From positions 1-64,000 of the forward strand of contig NZ_CP108538.1 in assembly GCF_035994185.1 (NCBI RefSeq): a stretch of 64,000 bases of DNA, read 5' to 3'. Positions 27,119 to 35,589 of the stretch are shown here, in pieces. Source of the stretch: Streptomyces sp. NBC_01217 (GTDB lineage: Bacteria; Actinomycetota; Actinomycetes; Streptomycetales; Streptomycetaceae). The stretch's first letter is position 1; each line of letters starts with the position of its first letter. The position numbers and the translations under genes are program-made. A model generated the notes under the pieces. It was not told where the DNA came from. It searched no databases and saw nothing but the letters and a program-made list of their open reading frames with translations.

Positions 27119-27242
27119 CACGACCTCCTCGATCAACAACAAGCCGCCCGCTGCCTGCCCCTACCCCCTCGCGATCACACCCCGCACGCAAAGAAGCCCC
27201 TGCTCATCGAACAGGGACTCCCTTTGCCACAACGCACCGATG
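26575..27242 (-). repeat. Duplicated cassette, copy A
   Basis: Inverted relative to 33127-33800. The shared block starts at TGCGTTGTGGCAAAGGGAGT (complement, near 27242), includes a hairpin CCCTG-TTCGATGAG-CAGGG, and ends near the codons for SPASAER. The 14-mer TGCGTTGTGGCAAA also occurs alone at 34829-34843 (complement), suggesting a cassette or element end. Confidence 0.65.
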
Positions 27243-27365
27243 GACGGCTGGTTCCGTCAGCACCCCGACGGCCGCTGCAGGCACGACCCCGGCACCCGGT
27301 GGAGCGCGGCGTCGGCACCAGCGATCGGAGGACATGGCCGGGTGACGGGCGGTTAAGCTGTCGCA

Positions 27366-27818
27366 ATGACGGCTGATGTCCCCCTGGATGCAGAAGAAGA
27401 GCGCTTCTGGCATGCCCTACAGCGAGTGATTACCGCGTTGCCAAACGCTCTGGACAAAGACCTTCTGAAGTCGACCGGGCTGACGCTGTCCGAGTACACG
27501 GTCCTGATGTTCCTGTCCGAGGCAGAGAACCGTGAACTGCGTGTGATCGATCTCGCCGAACTCACCCATCTCTCGGCCAGCCGCATCTCCAGGGTGGTCG
27601 ACGCCCTGAAAGCCCGTGGTTGGGTGACGAAACGGCGGCACGAGGTGGACGCCCGGGGAAGCCTGGCAAGCCTGACACCCGAGGGAATCAAGCGCCTGGA
27701 AGGCGCCTATCCGTCGCTCCTGACCAGTTCGCGCAGGCGCGTCATGAACCACGTGGACCATGACTTTCTCTCGGGTATGGCCGTCCAATTCGAGCGGGTC
27801 GCCGACCATCTCGGCTAG
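27366..27818 (+). CDS. MarR-family transcriptional regulator
   Basis: Complete 150-residue protein. Winged-helix core: GLTLSEYTVLMFLSEAENRE, then recognition helix LTHLSASRISRVVDALKARG, then the wing VTKRRHEVDARGSLASLTPE. MarR dimers usually repress promoters until bound by phenolics or oxidised at Cys; this one has no Cys that I can see, so ligand sensing is more likely. It is isolated between IS debris, with no target gene beside it and no copy of the redox palindrome upstream. It is one candidate regulator for the shared operator sites, by elimination only. Confidence 0.85.
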   Translation: MTADVPLDAEEERFWHALQRVITALPNALDKDLLKSTGLTLSEYTVLMFLSEAENRELRVIDLAELTHLSASRISRVVDALKARGWVTKRRHEVDARGSLASLTPEGIKRLEGAYPSLLTSSRRRVMNHVDHDFLSGMAVQFERVADHLG

Positions 27819-27840
27819 TACTCCAGTGCGATTTCGTGAT

Positions 27841-28665
27841 CTATCCAGCGGCTTCGTCGGCGGTCCGTCGTCGGTAGTGGCTGCGCCGGGCTGTCGCCTG
27901 GTGGCGTCTGCGCCAGGTGGACCAGTGCACCAGCCTGGCCACGGACATGGCCGGTGGGACGAGGCAGGCAGCGAATAGGCGGCGGATTTCCGGGACGGTC
28001 AATGGCATCGGCTCGCGGCTGCTGGCGGGATGGTGCGGATCGACGGCTCGGTCGGGAGCAGCGCCGACTGCAAGGGCAGCGAGGAAGGCCAGGGCGAGCA
28101 TGGCGAGCGTGATATGCCGGTGCCATGAGGTCCAGTTGCGGACCTGGTAGTGATCGAGTCCGACCTGGCCCTTGGCGGCCTGGAAGCACTCCTCGACACT
28201 CCAACGGACACCGGCGACGCGGACCAGCTCGGACAGGGGCACGTCGGTGGGTGACCAGCACAGGTAGAAGGCGAGTTCACCGGTGGCCCGGTTGCGGCGG
28301 ATGAGCAGGTGGCGGTGGCCGCCGGTGCCGATGCGGACCCAGGCCCAGTCGTAGTAGCGCGGGCCCTTTGCACCGTTGCCGGCGCTGTACCGCTGCCAGG
28401 CGGCTGTGGGGAGCCGGCCGACGAGGGTGTCCGCACGCACGAGGGTGCGTCCTTGGTTGATCCGTACCCTGGTGGAGCAGGCCACGGCCAGGACGTAGCC
28501 GATGCCGGTCTCCTCCAGACTGACGCGTAGGTGTGGGTCCTGAAGGCAGTCCCGCACCCGTATCGCCAGGCTTCCCTTCGGGAACGCCGCCCGCGCCACC
28601 GCCACGGTCTGTTCCGGGATCTCCGGCAGCCCCACCGGCCGCATCGACATCCGTACCGCCTCCAC
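27841..28665 (-). pseudogene. Chimeric transposase ORF: IS1182 N-terminus fused to IS701-like C-terminus
   Basis: One open frame of 274 codons. Residues 1-41 (MSMRPVGLPEIPEQTVAVAR) are the N-terminus of IS1182 transposases. From about residue 42 (DPHLRVSLEETGIGYVLAVA) it is the C-terminal half of an IS701-type DDE transposase, including VRWSVEECFQAAKGQVGLDH and NWTSWHRHITLAMLALAFLA. The junction is near 28545. The first two catalytic Asp regions are absent, so it cannot be active. A deletion between two adjacent elements happened to keep the frame. Confidence 0.7.
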
Positions 28666-28719
28666 AGCCGCACGACAGAGAAGCGACCTCAGGAACGATC
28701 ATCACGGACCCGACCTCGC

Positions 28720-29490
28720 CCCCGCAGCGAATTGCGCAGCAGAGTCGCTGTTGAATGCCTCGGCGAGGGCGTTATCGTACGAATCGCCCTTGGAGCCGAC
28801 GGAGGCCACTGCGTCTGCCTCGGCCAGGCGTTCGGTGTTGCGACAACCGATTGAGTCCGGGTTGCACGCCGCGATCGGAGTGATGGACCAGTCCGGCCAG
28901 GTCGGCGCCAGCGTGGCGGCGTCTCCATATACCCATCTCCTAGGCGTCCAGGGCGAGTTCGGTGTAGAGGCTGGTGGCGACCTGCCAGCCGACGACCATG
29001 CGGGAGAAAACGTCGATGACGAACGCGGCGTACACCCAGCCCGAGTGCGTCTTGATGTAGGTGATGTCGGCGACCCGCAGCTGGTTGGGGGCATCCGCGG
29101 TGAACTGCCGGCTGACCAGGTCGCGGGGACGGTCGGTCTCAGGTGCGGGCCGAGTGGTGCGCGGGCTCTTGTCCCTGGTCGCGCCGCGCAGGCCGGCCGC
29201 GCGCATGAGGCGCTCGACGGTGCATCGGGCCACCGGCCGGCCCGCGCGCGGAGGGCCGCATGGATCTTGCGGGCACCGTAGACGCCGTAGTTGCCGGCGT
29301 GGATCACGCGGATCTCCTCGGTCAGTTCCCGGTCGCGGGCGGTGCGGGCGGACTCGGGCCGGGTGTGGGCGGCGTAGTAGGTGCTCGGCGCGATCTCGGC
29401 GTCCGTGTCCTTCAGGACGTCGCAGATCGGCTGGACGCCGAACTCCTGTTTGTGCTGGTCGATGTAGGCGACCTTCAGCGCAGTGGACGG
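28720..29490 (-). pseudogene. IS3-family orfB, multiply frameshifted
   Basis: Collinear pieces in three frames: KVAYIDQHKQEFGVQPICDV, NYGVYGARKIHAALR, then VERLMRAAGLRGATRDKSPR and NQLRVADITYIKTHSGWVYA (first Asp), then VGSKGDSYDNALAEAFNS (catalytic Glu region). The end of the gene is replaced by the chimeric IS1182/IS701 ORF. Inactive. Confidence 0.8.
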
Positions 29491-29792
29491 TCCAGCTCCG
29501 CAGCGAAGAAAGCCGAGGCGGACTTCAGTATCGCGTTGGCCCGCCGCAGTTCCTTCACCTCTCGCTCCAGCTCCGCGATCCGGGCCGCGTCCTGGGAAGT
29601 GGTGCCCGCCCGGGCGCCGTCGTCGGTCTCGGCCTGCCGCACCCAGCCGCGCAGGGCCTCGGGGTGAATGTCGATCTGCTCGGCGACGCGCCTGATCGCC
29701 CCGGCGCGGCCGGCGGGGTCCTTGCGGGCCTCGACGGCGAGCCGGGTCGCCCGCTCGCGCAGTTCCTCGGGGTACTTACGGGGTGCAGCCAT
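29475..29792 (-). CDS. IS3-family orfA
   Basis: Complete 105-residue OrfA (MAAPRKYPEELRERATRLAV ... SAFFAAELDRPLR) with HTH and coiled coil. It differs by one residue (QIDIH/QLDIH) from the copy at 24886 that IS110 interrupts. Element end GGTCTTCGATGTCTCCATCA near 29810-29848. The associated orfB is broken. Confidence 0.8.
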   Translation of the reverse strand: MAAPRKYPEELRERATRLAVEARKDPAGRAGAIRRVAEQIDIHPEALRGWVRQAETDDGARAGTTSQDAARIAELEREVKELRRANAILKSASAFFAAELDRPLR

Positions 29793-29936
29793 GCTCGGGA
29801 TCCTTCCGGGTCTTCGATGTCTCCATCAAACCCGGGGCGATTCACCACCGAGGCCTGTTCACCAAGACCGGACCCGCGACCTGCACCCTCGCCAGCTGAC
29901 CACGAACTTCGCGGCCTTGCCTCATGACCCGACGCA

Positions 29937-30800
29937 TCACCCGCACTGTGGTCTGTCGTCGGTGATCACACGAACGGCCTTGTCGGCAGCTTGCACAGTC
30001 CATCCGTCATCATGGACAGCCAGGACCGTTCCGGGCATTCCACCACTGGATGCCACCGGCTCCACGTGGCGGATGGAGCCTTCCAAGCCCCGTAGACGTA
30101 TCGTCGCCCGGGTAGTCAGAACGTTGAGAGCCGCCACCTTGCGGCAGATCACTGCTGCTGCCTCGGTGAAGTCGATGATCTGCTCCTCCGCGCTGAACGC
30201 CGGCACGTAGGAGGCGTGGGCAGAATCCTGAGGGATGCCGTGTTCTCCCGTGAGCGCTTTGTCGGTGCCCTCTTCGATGACTTCGGTGAACATGTCCAAC
30301 CAACTGGCCATCAGTGCTGGTCCGCTGAGATCCTTCGGCAGCGGCCGCTCACGCTGACTGAGGACGGCACCCGTATCGAACTCGGCTTCGGTCCGGTGAA
30401 GGGTCGCGCCGATAGTCTCGGCTCCTTCGTACACCAGCCGCATCGGATTGGGCCCCCGGCCAACGGGAAGCACTGATGGGTGCACATTCAAGGCACCGTA
30501 GGCCGGGATATCCAAGATCTCCTGCGGTATCAGACGCGAGAACCCTGCGGAGATCACCAGATCGGGAGCCAATCCAGAGATCAGCGGCGCGGCGATCGTC
30601 CGCAGCTTTCCCGTAGCCAGCAAACTTATCCCCTTGCCCATGCCACTCGTCAGCTCACCCTCGCCGTAGCGGCCTGTACCGCCCGGAAGCGTCACGACCA
30701 GTGCGATCTGGTGATCATGTCGTTCCGCCCAGCTCGCCAGTAGCTGATAATTGGGCAAAAAAGATGTGAAAACAACCACTCGTGCGCTTTTACTCGACAT
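29937..30800 (-). CDS. Formyltransferase-family protein (Fmt/ArnA-like)
   Basis: Protein of 287 residues. The N-terminal Rossmann-like formyltransferase fold carries the catalytic Asn-His-Asp set: NVHPSVLPVGRGPNPMR and GATLHRTEAEFDTGAVLSQR. A smaller C-terminal domain (VLTTRATIRLRGLEG) resembles the C-terminal barrel of methionyl-tRNA formyltransferases. Members transfer formyl from N10-formyl-tetrahydrofolate to aminoacyl-tRNA, amino sugars or natural-product amines. Isolation from fmt/def housekeeping genes and lower GC than its neighbours point to a specialised, acquired enzyme. No partner gene (sugar aminotransferase, NRPS) is beside it. Confidence 0.75.
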   Translation of the reverse strand: MSSKSARVVVFTSFLPNYQLLASWAERHDHQIALVVTLPGGTGRYGEGELTSGMGKGISLLATGKLRTIAAPLISGLAPDLVISAGFSRLIPQEILDIPAYGALNVHPSVLPVGRGPNPMRLVYEGAETIGATLHRTEAEFDTGAVLSQRERPLPKDLSGPALMASWLDMFTEVIEEGTDKALTGEHGIPQDSAHASYVPAFSAEEQIIDFTEAAAVICRKVAALNVLTTRATIRLRGLEGSIRHVEPVASSGGMPGTVLAVHDDGWTVQAADKAVRVITDDRPQCG

Positions 30801-31450
30801 GCAACCACTGTGCCATGTCGCTGCATGGTGCTACGCAGCGGCCTGCACCCTTCGAAGACAGTCTTACAGGACTGTAAATTCGCTCGACCTTGTCGCACTT
30901 TCACGGCAGCTGTAGTTCGTGAGGCGTGAGGCATCGCCGCTGGTGAGCGTGGTGGGTGGGGTGCCTGCGGGCAGAGGTACAGCCACCGGCATCGTGATCT
31001 GGGTCTGTACGGTGAACGGCTCTGTCACACATCCGGTGGTGACAGATCGTGAGCATCGACAGCAGCCAGTTGCAGAGAGTGCGGTTGACGCTCTGACCTC
31101 GATGTTTCACGAGCGAAGAGCGCTGCGCTGGGAGACGCGGCGTCGGCACGCCAGGCTCGCATCGGAGGTCTCTGTGCAGGCTGGCTATTCCAACCAACGG
31201 TCGCTCCAACATACTGGACCTGCGAGCTTTTTGATTCGTGGGTCTACCCGTCGCCATCATCACCGTCCGTCACCACCGGATGTGAGACAGAGCCGTTAGT
31301 TTTACAGGTGGGCGAGATTGGCTGCGCTGATCACCTCGGGTACGGGAAAATGGGGCCTGAGGGGCCACGAAGTTTCCGGACAGTGAAGCTTCCCCTTGAT
31401 GTTGGACACCTGGAGACTGGGACGTGAAGTTCCAGAGGAAGTAGTGCCAG
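30801..31450. other. Gap upstream of formyltransferase containing a MITE and an IS3 end
   Basis: 30801-31014 holds the formyltransferase upstream region and no gene. 31015-31297 is the MITE-like element described separately. 31357-31387 (CACGAAGTTTCCGGACAG) may be the left end of the IS3 element whose orfB C-terminus is at 32636-33105. Confidence 0.45.
31015..31297. repeat. MITE-like element 1 (283 bp)
   Basis: Terminal inverted repeats of 29 bases with one mismatch: AACGGCTCTGTCACACATCC (31015) against the complement ending at 31297. There is no transposase frame inside. The same ends bound the element at 41477-41698, with a different interior, so both look like deletion derivatives or non-autonomous passengers of one IS family. 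Confidence 0.7.
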
Positions 31451-31756
31451 GTGGGAAGCAAGAGCAACCGCAGCAAGCGGTACTCGGAGGAGTTCAAGCG
31501 GGACGCGGTCGCCCTCGTTCGCTCCTCCGGCAGGACGGTCACCGAGGTGGCCAGGGACCTCGGGGTCAGCGCCGAGGGGCTGCGGAACTGGGTCAGGCAG
31601 GATCAGGCCGACCGGGGTCAGGGGGCGCCGGGCGAGCTGACGACGGCCGAGCGGGAGGAGTTGCGCCGGCTGCGCAGGCTGGCCCGCGAGCAGGCCGAGA
31701 CCATTGAGGTGCTGCGAAAAGCGGCGGTCTTCTTCGCGAAAGAGAGCGATCGGTGA
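31451..31756 (+). CDS. IS3-family orfA
   Basis: MGSKSNRSKRYSEEFKRDAV begins a 101-residue HTH protein (TEVARDLGVSAEGLRNWVRQ) with a C-terminal coiled coil (LRRLAREQAETIEVLRKAAV). Its TGA overlaps a GTG (GTGA, 31753) in the -1 frame that begins VSAVYAL, the usual orfB start. GTG-type RBS: GTGCCAGGTGGG upstream. Confidence 0.85.
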   Translation: MGSKSNRSKRYSEEFKRDAVALVRSSGRTVTEVARDLGVSAEGLRNWVRQDQADRGQGAPGELTTAEREELRRLRRLAREQAETIEVLRKAAVFFAKESDR

Positions 31757-31765
31757 GCGCGGTGT

Positions 31766-32605
31766 ATGCGTTGCCGGCTGCTGAAAGTGGCCCGCTCCTC
31801 CTTCTATGCCTGGCGGGCCGGGCAGCAGGCCCGCACCGCCCGGAAGGCTGCCGACGACGCCCTCGCGCACGAGATCACGGTGTTGCACATCGCCTCGCGG
31901 CGCGCGTACGGAGTGCCGCGCATCCACGCTGAGCTGCGTCGGCTCGGTCACCGGGTCAACCGCAAGCGCATCGAGCGAGTCATGCGCGAACGCGGCATCA
32001 CCGGAGTCACCCGCCGCAGGCGGCGGAGTCTGACCCGTCCGGCGAAGAAGGCCGTGCCCGCGACGGACCTGCTCGGCCGTGACTTCACCGCCCGTGAGCC
32101 CGGCACTCGGCTGGTCGGCGATATCACCTTCATCGCCACCGACGAGGGCTGGCTCTACCTCGCGACCTGGCTGGACCTGGCGACCCGCGAGGTGGTCGGC
32201 TACTCGATGGCCGACCATCACCGGGCGAGCCTGGTCGTCGACGCACTGACCATGGCCACCGGCCGCGGCCGTCTGCAGCCCGGCTGCATCGCGCACTCGG
32301 ACCGCGGCAGCGAGTACACGTCCAAGGAACTCCGCCGTGAGATAGGCCGGTTGGGGCTTCGGCAGAGCATGGGCCGGACCGGCTCGTGCTTCGACAATGC
32401 CGCCGCCGAGTCGTTCTTCGCGGTACTGAAGGAAGAGATCGGCACCCGCCAGTGGCGCGACCGGGCCACCGCCCGCGCCGAGATCTTCGCGTTCATCGAG
32501 ACCTTCTACAACCGCAGGCGGCTGCGGAAGCATCCAGTGTGGGGCTATCTGACCCCGTTGGAGATCCGGCAGCGGCACGAGCACGGACATGCCCTCGCGG
32601 CGTAA
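31766..32605 (+). CDS. IS3-family orfB transposase, N-terminal lesion
   Basis: DDE integrase of 279 residues: HTH_21 region (ASRRAYGVPRIHAELRRLGH), first Asp (LVGDITFIATDEGWLYLATW), second Asp (IAHSDRGSEYTSKEL), catalytic Glu (SCFDNAAAESFFAVLKEEIG). The natural start, GTG 31753, enters a frame that departs from homology after VSAVYAL; the main frame begins only at ATG 31766. A small deletion therefore removed a few codons and the normal frame link, so activity is doubtful even though the catalytic part is intact. Confidence 0.75.
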   Translation: MRCRLLKVARSSFYAWRAGQQARTARKAADDALAHEITVLHIASRRAYGVPRIHAELRRLGHRVNRKRIERVMRERGITGVTRRRRRSLTRPAKKAVPATDLLGRDFTAREPGTRLVGDITFIATDEGWLYLATWLDLATREVVGYSMADHHRASLVVDALTMATGRGRLQPGCIAHSDRGSEYTSKELRREIGRLGLRQSMGRTGSCFDNAAAESFFAVLKEEIGTRQWRDRATARAEIFAFIETFYNRRRLRKHPVWGYLTPLEIRQRHEHGHALAA

Positions 32606-32635
32606 GTGCTGAGTGTCCAACATCACGGGGGAACT

Positions 32636-33105
32636 TCAGCGGGGCGTGGCTGTATCTCGCCTGCGTCCTGGACATCTGCTCACGCCGGGTGCTCGGCTAC
32701 TCGATGGCCACCCATATGCGGGCCGAGCTGGTCATCGACGCCCTCAAGATGGCGGTGGCGGCCCGCGGCGGGCACGTGGACGGCGTGATCTTTCATGCGG
32801 ACAGGGGCTCGCAGTACACCGCTGCCGCGTTCGCACAGGTCTGCGACGGTTTCGGGATCCGCAGGAGCATGGGCCGGGTCGGCTCGAGTTACGACAACGC
32901 CCTCGCCGAGTCATTCTGGCAGGGGCTCAAGAGGGAGACGATGCACCAGAGGCTGTTCTCGACGATGCGTCAGGCGAGGCAGGAAATCTTCCAGTGGCTG
33001 ACCTACTACAACGCCCGCAGACGCCACAGTGCCCTCAACTACCTCTCACCGGTGGAGTTCGAACAGCAGCATCTGCGAGCAGCTAAACTCTCAATCGCGG
33101 CATGA
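32636..33105 (+). pseudogene. IS3-family orfB, C-terminal half
   Basis: AWLYLACVLDICSRRVLGYS, VIFHADRGSQYTAAAFAQVC and SSYDNALAESFWQGLKRETM give the catalytic core of another IS3 subtype, ending in HLRAAKLSIAA. The 5' half was lost where the IS3 element at 31388-32632 inserted. The right end of the element (CACCCCGGGGGACGCCTCA) is at ~33112-33130, immediately before cassette copy B. Confidence 0.8.
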
Positions 33106-33126
33106 GCCCCTGTGTCCACACCCCGG

Positions 33127-33800
33127 GGGACGCCTCAGTGCGTTGTGGCAAAGGGAGTCCCTGTTCGATGAGCAGGGGCTTCTTCGTGTGCGGGGTGTGA
33201 TCGTGGAGGGGTAGGGGCAGGCAGCGGACGGCTTGTTGTTGATCGAGGAGGTTGTGATGCCGTCGGTGCTGGGGTTGATGGAGCGGCGTGAGGCGCGGGC
33301 GAGGCAGGAGCTGGAGTCCTGGACGGAGGTCCTCGAGCAGGCTCAGGCGGAGGTGGATGCCGCGCGGGAGCGGGTCGAGCGGGCCCGGGTGGGGCGTGAG
33401 GAGCTGGTGTCGGTGCTGGCCGAGGAGAGCGCGGTGGATACGCCGGTTTCTGTGCTGTCTGGTGGTGAGGTGGCTGCCGCTGGGGGACCGAACGGTTCAG
33501 GCCCGGTGCATGGTGGGCGGCCGCCGGTGTGGCGGCCGGGCATCGGTGAGGAGGTGCTCAGCGGCGTGTATCGGGAGGTGTTCGCCGCGGTGGTGGCCGC
33601 TTCGGGGCCGGTGAACGGGGTGGAGCTGACCCGGGCGGTGGGCCGGGAGGCGGAGATCAAGAACGAGGTGGAGAAGATCCGTCACCGTGCCAACGTGCTG
33701 GAGAAGCGGGGCTGGCTGCTGCGGGCGGAGGACGGGCGGTTCACGCCGGCGCCGGGAGCAGTCGCTCGGGACGCTTCTCCGGCCAGCGCGGAGCGTCTGC
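33127..33800 (+). repeat. Duplicated cassette, copy B
   Basis: Same block as 26575-27242 in opposite orientation: TGCGTTGTGGCAAAGGGAGT start, CCCTG/CAGGG hairpin, long leader, RBS GAGGAGG, and the coiled-coil/winged-helix gene up to SPASAER. The block is bounded by an IS3 end on the left and an IS5 transposase gene on the right. Confidence 0.65.
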
Positions 33801-33823
33801 GGCCAGGCGCCTCGACAGCCTGA
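33257..33823 (+). CDS. Coiled-coil/winged-helix cassette protein (copy B)
   Basis: Protein of 188 residues from ATG 33257 (GAGGAGG upstream; the frame opens eight codons earlier at TTG). The coiled coil (residues ~10-60), variable linker and winged-helix-like domain match copy A almost residue for residue, while the linker has changed (ESAVDTPVSVLSGGEVAAAG). Conservation of both ends and divergence of the linker suggest selection on the two domains. The last ~10 residues overlap, antisense, the 3' end of the adjacent IS5 transposase gene. I do not recognise a characterised family. Confidence 0.65.
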   Translation: MPSVLGLMERREARARQELESWTEVLEQAQAEVDAARERVERARVGREELVSVLAEESAVDTPVSVLSGGEVAAAGGPNGSGPVHGGRPPVWRPGIGEEVLSGVYREVFAAVVAASGPVNGVELTRAVGREAEIKNEVEKIRHRANVLEKRGWLLRAEDGRFTPAPGAVARDASPASAERLRPGASTA

Positions 33824-34733
33824 TCACGGCGGCCCACCACACCATCTGCTGGTGGTGATCGGGGCGGCGTTCGTGGTCGCGGTTGAGGCGGCGTGAGCGG
33901 GAGAGCCAGCTCAGCGTTCGCTCCACCACCCACCTGCGGGCCAGTACGACAAATCCGCGTTGTCCGTCGGACCGGCGCACGACCTCGATCCGCACCCCGT
34001 GGCGGGCGAACGCCTTCGCCAGCGCCGGACCCTGGTAGGCGCTGTCGACCCACACCAGTTTTAGCAGTCGGCCCGGCTGTTCCATGAATGCCTCCAGCAG
34101 CGCCGGGGCGGCCTTGGAGTCATGCACATCCGCTGTGGTCACGGTGACCTCCAGGAGCAGGCCCTCTGTGTCGGTCAGGATGTGGCGCTTGCGGCCGTCA
34201 CATGACTTGCCGCCGTCGTATCCGCGACTGTCCTCACCGACGGTTTCGGAGGCGTCCACCGACTGACTGTCGATGATCCCCCCACTGGGCTCGGCGTTGC
34301 GGCCCGTGCGTTCCCTCGCCGAGCGTCGCAGGCGTTCGTACAGCTCACGCACGTAGTCGTAGGACCGCCAGCGGCGGAAGAAATCGTAGACCGCCCGCCA
34401 GTACGGGAAGTCGACCGGCAGAGCCGTCCACTTCACACCGTTGTCGACGAGGTAGCGCACCGCGTCGAGCATCTCGCGATGGCAAAACGCCTCCGGGCGC
34501 CCGCCCCGCTTCAGGAGCCAGGCCGGCACCGGCATCACGGAGCGGACCTCGGCCCACTCCGCGTCCGTCATGTCACTCGGATAGCAGCCTGCCCGCCGCC
34601 CCGCAGCGATCGAACCGAACCGGTGCACGTAGCAGTCACACCCAAGGGTGACCGCAGTGGACGCAGGCACAGCAGAGATGGTCAACTCGTCCGACAACGG
34701 GCCTCCTTGCTCGTGACCGGCCTCAACAACCAC
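33741..34733 (-). CDS. IS5-family transposase
   Basis: The open frame gives 330 residues. Homology starts at MTDAEWAEVRSVMPVPAWLL (N-terminal HTH), so the true start is probably one of the upstream TTG/ATG codons. DDE residues: GGIIDSQSVDAS, LVWVDSAYQGPALAKAF and RWVVERTLSWLSRSRRLNRD. The last ~20 residues (PRWPEKRPERLLPAPA) are read from the cassette copy B, which supplies the stop codon, so the natural 3' end of the IS was lost. Catalytic domain intact; mobility uncertain because one end is missing. Confidence 0.82.
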   Translation of the reverse strand: MVVEAGHEQGGPLSDELTISAVPASTAVTLGCDCYVHRFGSIAAGRRAGCYPSDMTDAEWAEVRSVMPVPAWLLKRGGRPEAFCHREMLDAVRYLVDNGVKWTALPVDFPYWRAVYDFFRRWRSYDYVRELYERLRRSARERTGRNAEPSGGIIDSQSVDASETVGEDSRGYDGGKSCDGRKRHILTDTEGLLLEVTVTTADVHDSKAAPALLEAFMEQPGRLLKLVWVDSAYQGPALAKAFARHGVRIEVVRRSDGQRGFVVLARRWVVERTLSWLSRSRRLNRDHERRPDHHQQMVWWAAVIRLSRRLAADAPRWPEKRPERLLPAPA

Positions 34734-35125
34734 GTCACTACCAAGGGGCCCGTTTCTCTATGCCCACGACCGCACCGGCATCTCTGTCCGAATGATCACC
34801 CGCACCGCGGGCTTCGAACGAGATCCGGTTTGCCACAACGCACTCAGAGCCGCAAAGCCCCCAGGAATGGGAGCAGTGGCTACGGGCGACCCGGACGGCG
34901 GTGCGCGGCAACGCGCTCACCCTCATCCCGGACGCAGGTCAGCCGGACGATCGTGTCGCCTTCCGACTGATTCACGTCCACTGCCACCGCTGGCGCGGTA
35001 GCCGTGGACCGGCAAATCTGGCTGCCCGTGGGCCTTCAGGGCCTGCTTGAGCCGGATACGGTCAACGCCGCCCGTCCGGTTCTGAGGGGGGTACGGCGCA
35101 GCAATGCGCCGCACCTACCCGACAG
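34734..35125. other. IS-derived debris without a supported gene
   Basis: Contains the IS5 upstream end, the 14-mer TTTGCCACAACGCA (34829), and a plus-strand stretch reading EWEQWLRATRTAVRGNALTL that I do not recognise. No intact frame. Confidence 0.35.
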
Positions 35126-35490
35126 GTGGAATCGGCCTATCGGCAGATCAAGACCTTCCAGCGGGGCCGGCAGGAAGTTCTGCGATCCACCGACCCGCAG
35201 CTGGTAAGCCAGGAAGTGTGGGCGCACCTGGTCGTGCACCACTGCCTGACCGGCATCATCATGCAACTCGCTGACAGCAACGGCATCGACCCGGACCGCA
35301 TCTCGTTCGTCAAGGTCCTCAAGCACACCCGACGCAGCGTGGTCCGCCAGCTCGCCGACACCCCGTCGAAGATCCGCCGGTTCCTGACCGCGCTGGCGGC
35401 CAAGGTCCGCCGGAAACTCGACAGTGGCACCTGCCGACTGCGAGAGGCAGACCGCTTCCTGAAACGGCAACTCGCTGTACTCCTACCGGC
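35126..35490 (+). pseudogene. IS4-family transposase, C-terminal remnant
   Basis: ESAYRQIKTFQRGRQEVLRS carries the catalytic Glu region (Y-2-R-type motif) of IS4 transposases; EVWAHLVVHHCLTGIIMQLA and SVVRQLADTPSKIRRFL follow. The upstream two thirds are missing, and the frame runs beyond the natural end into unrelated sequence. Confidence 0.78.
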
Positions 35491-35589
35491 CGAAGGACAA
35501 ACCGAAAGCCCCACCACGCCACGCACCCGCCAGGACCATCACACTGCAGGCGACGATAGTTCAGTAGTCAAACAACGGCATTGTGTGCC

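Larger units (their letters stand above)
31388..32632 (+). mobile_element. IS3-family element, near complete
   Basis: Ends CCCCTTGATGTTGGACAC (31389) and GTGTCCAACATCACGGGGG (to ~32631) are inverted repeats. The element holds orfA and orfB and has inserted into another IS3 remnant, whose orfB C-terminus follows at 32636. Confidence 0.8.
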
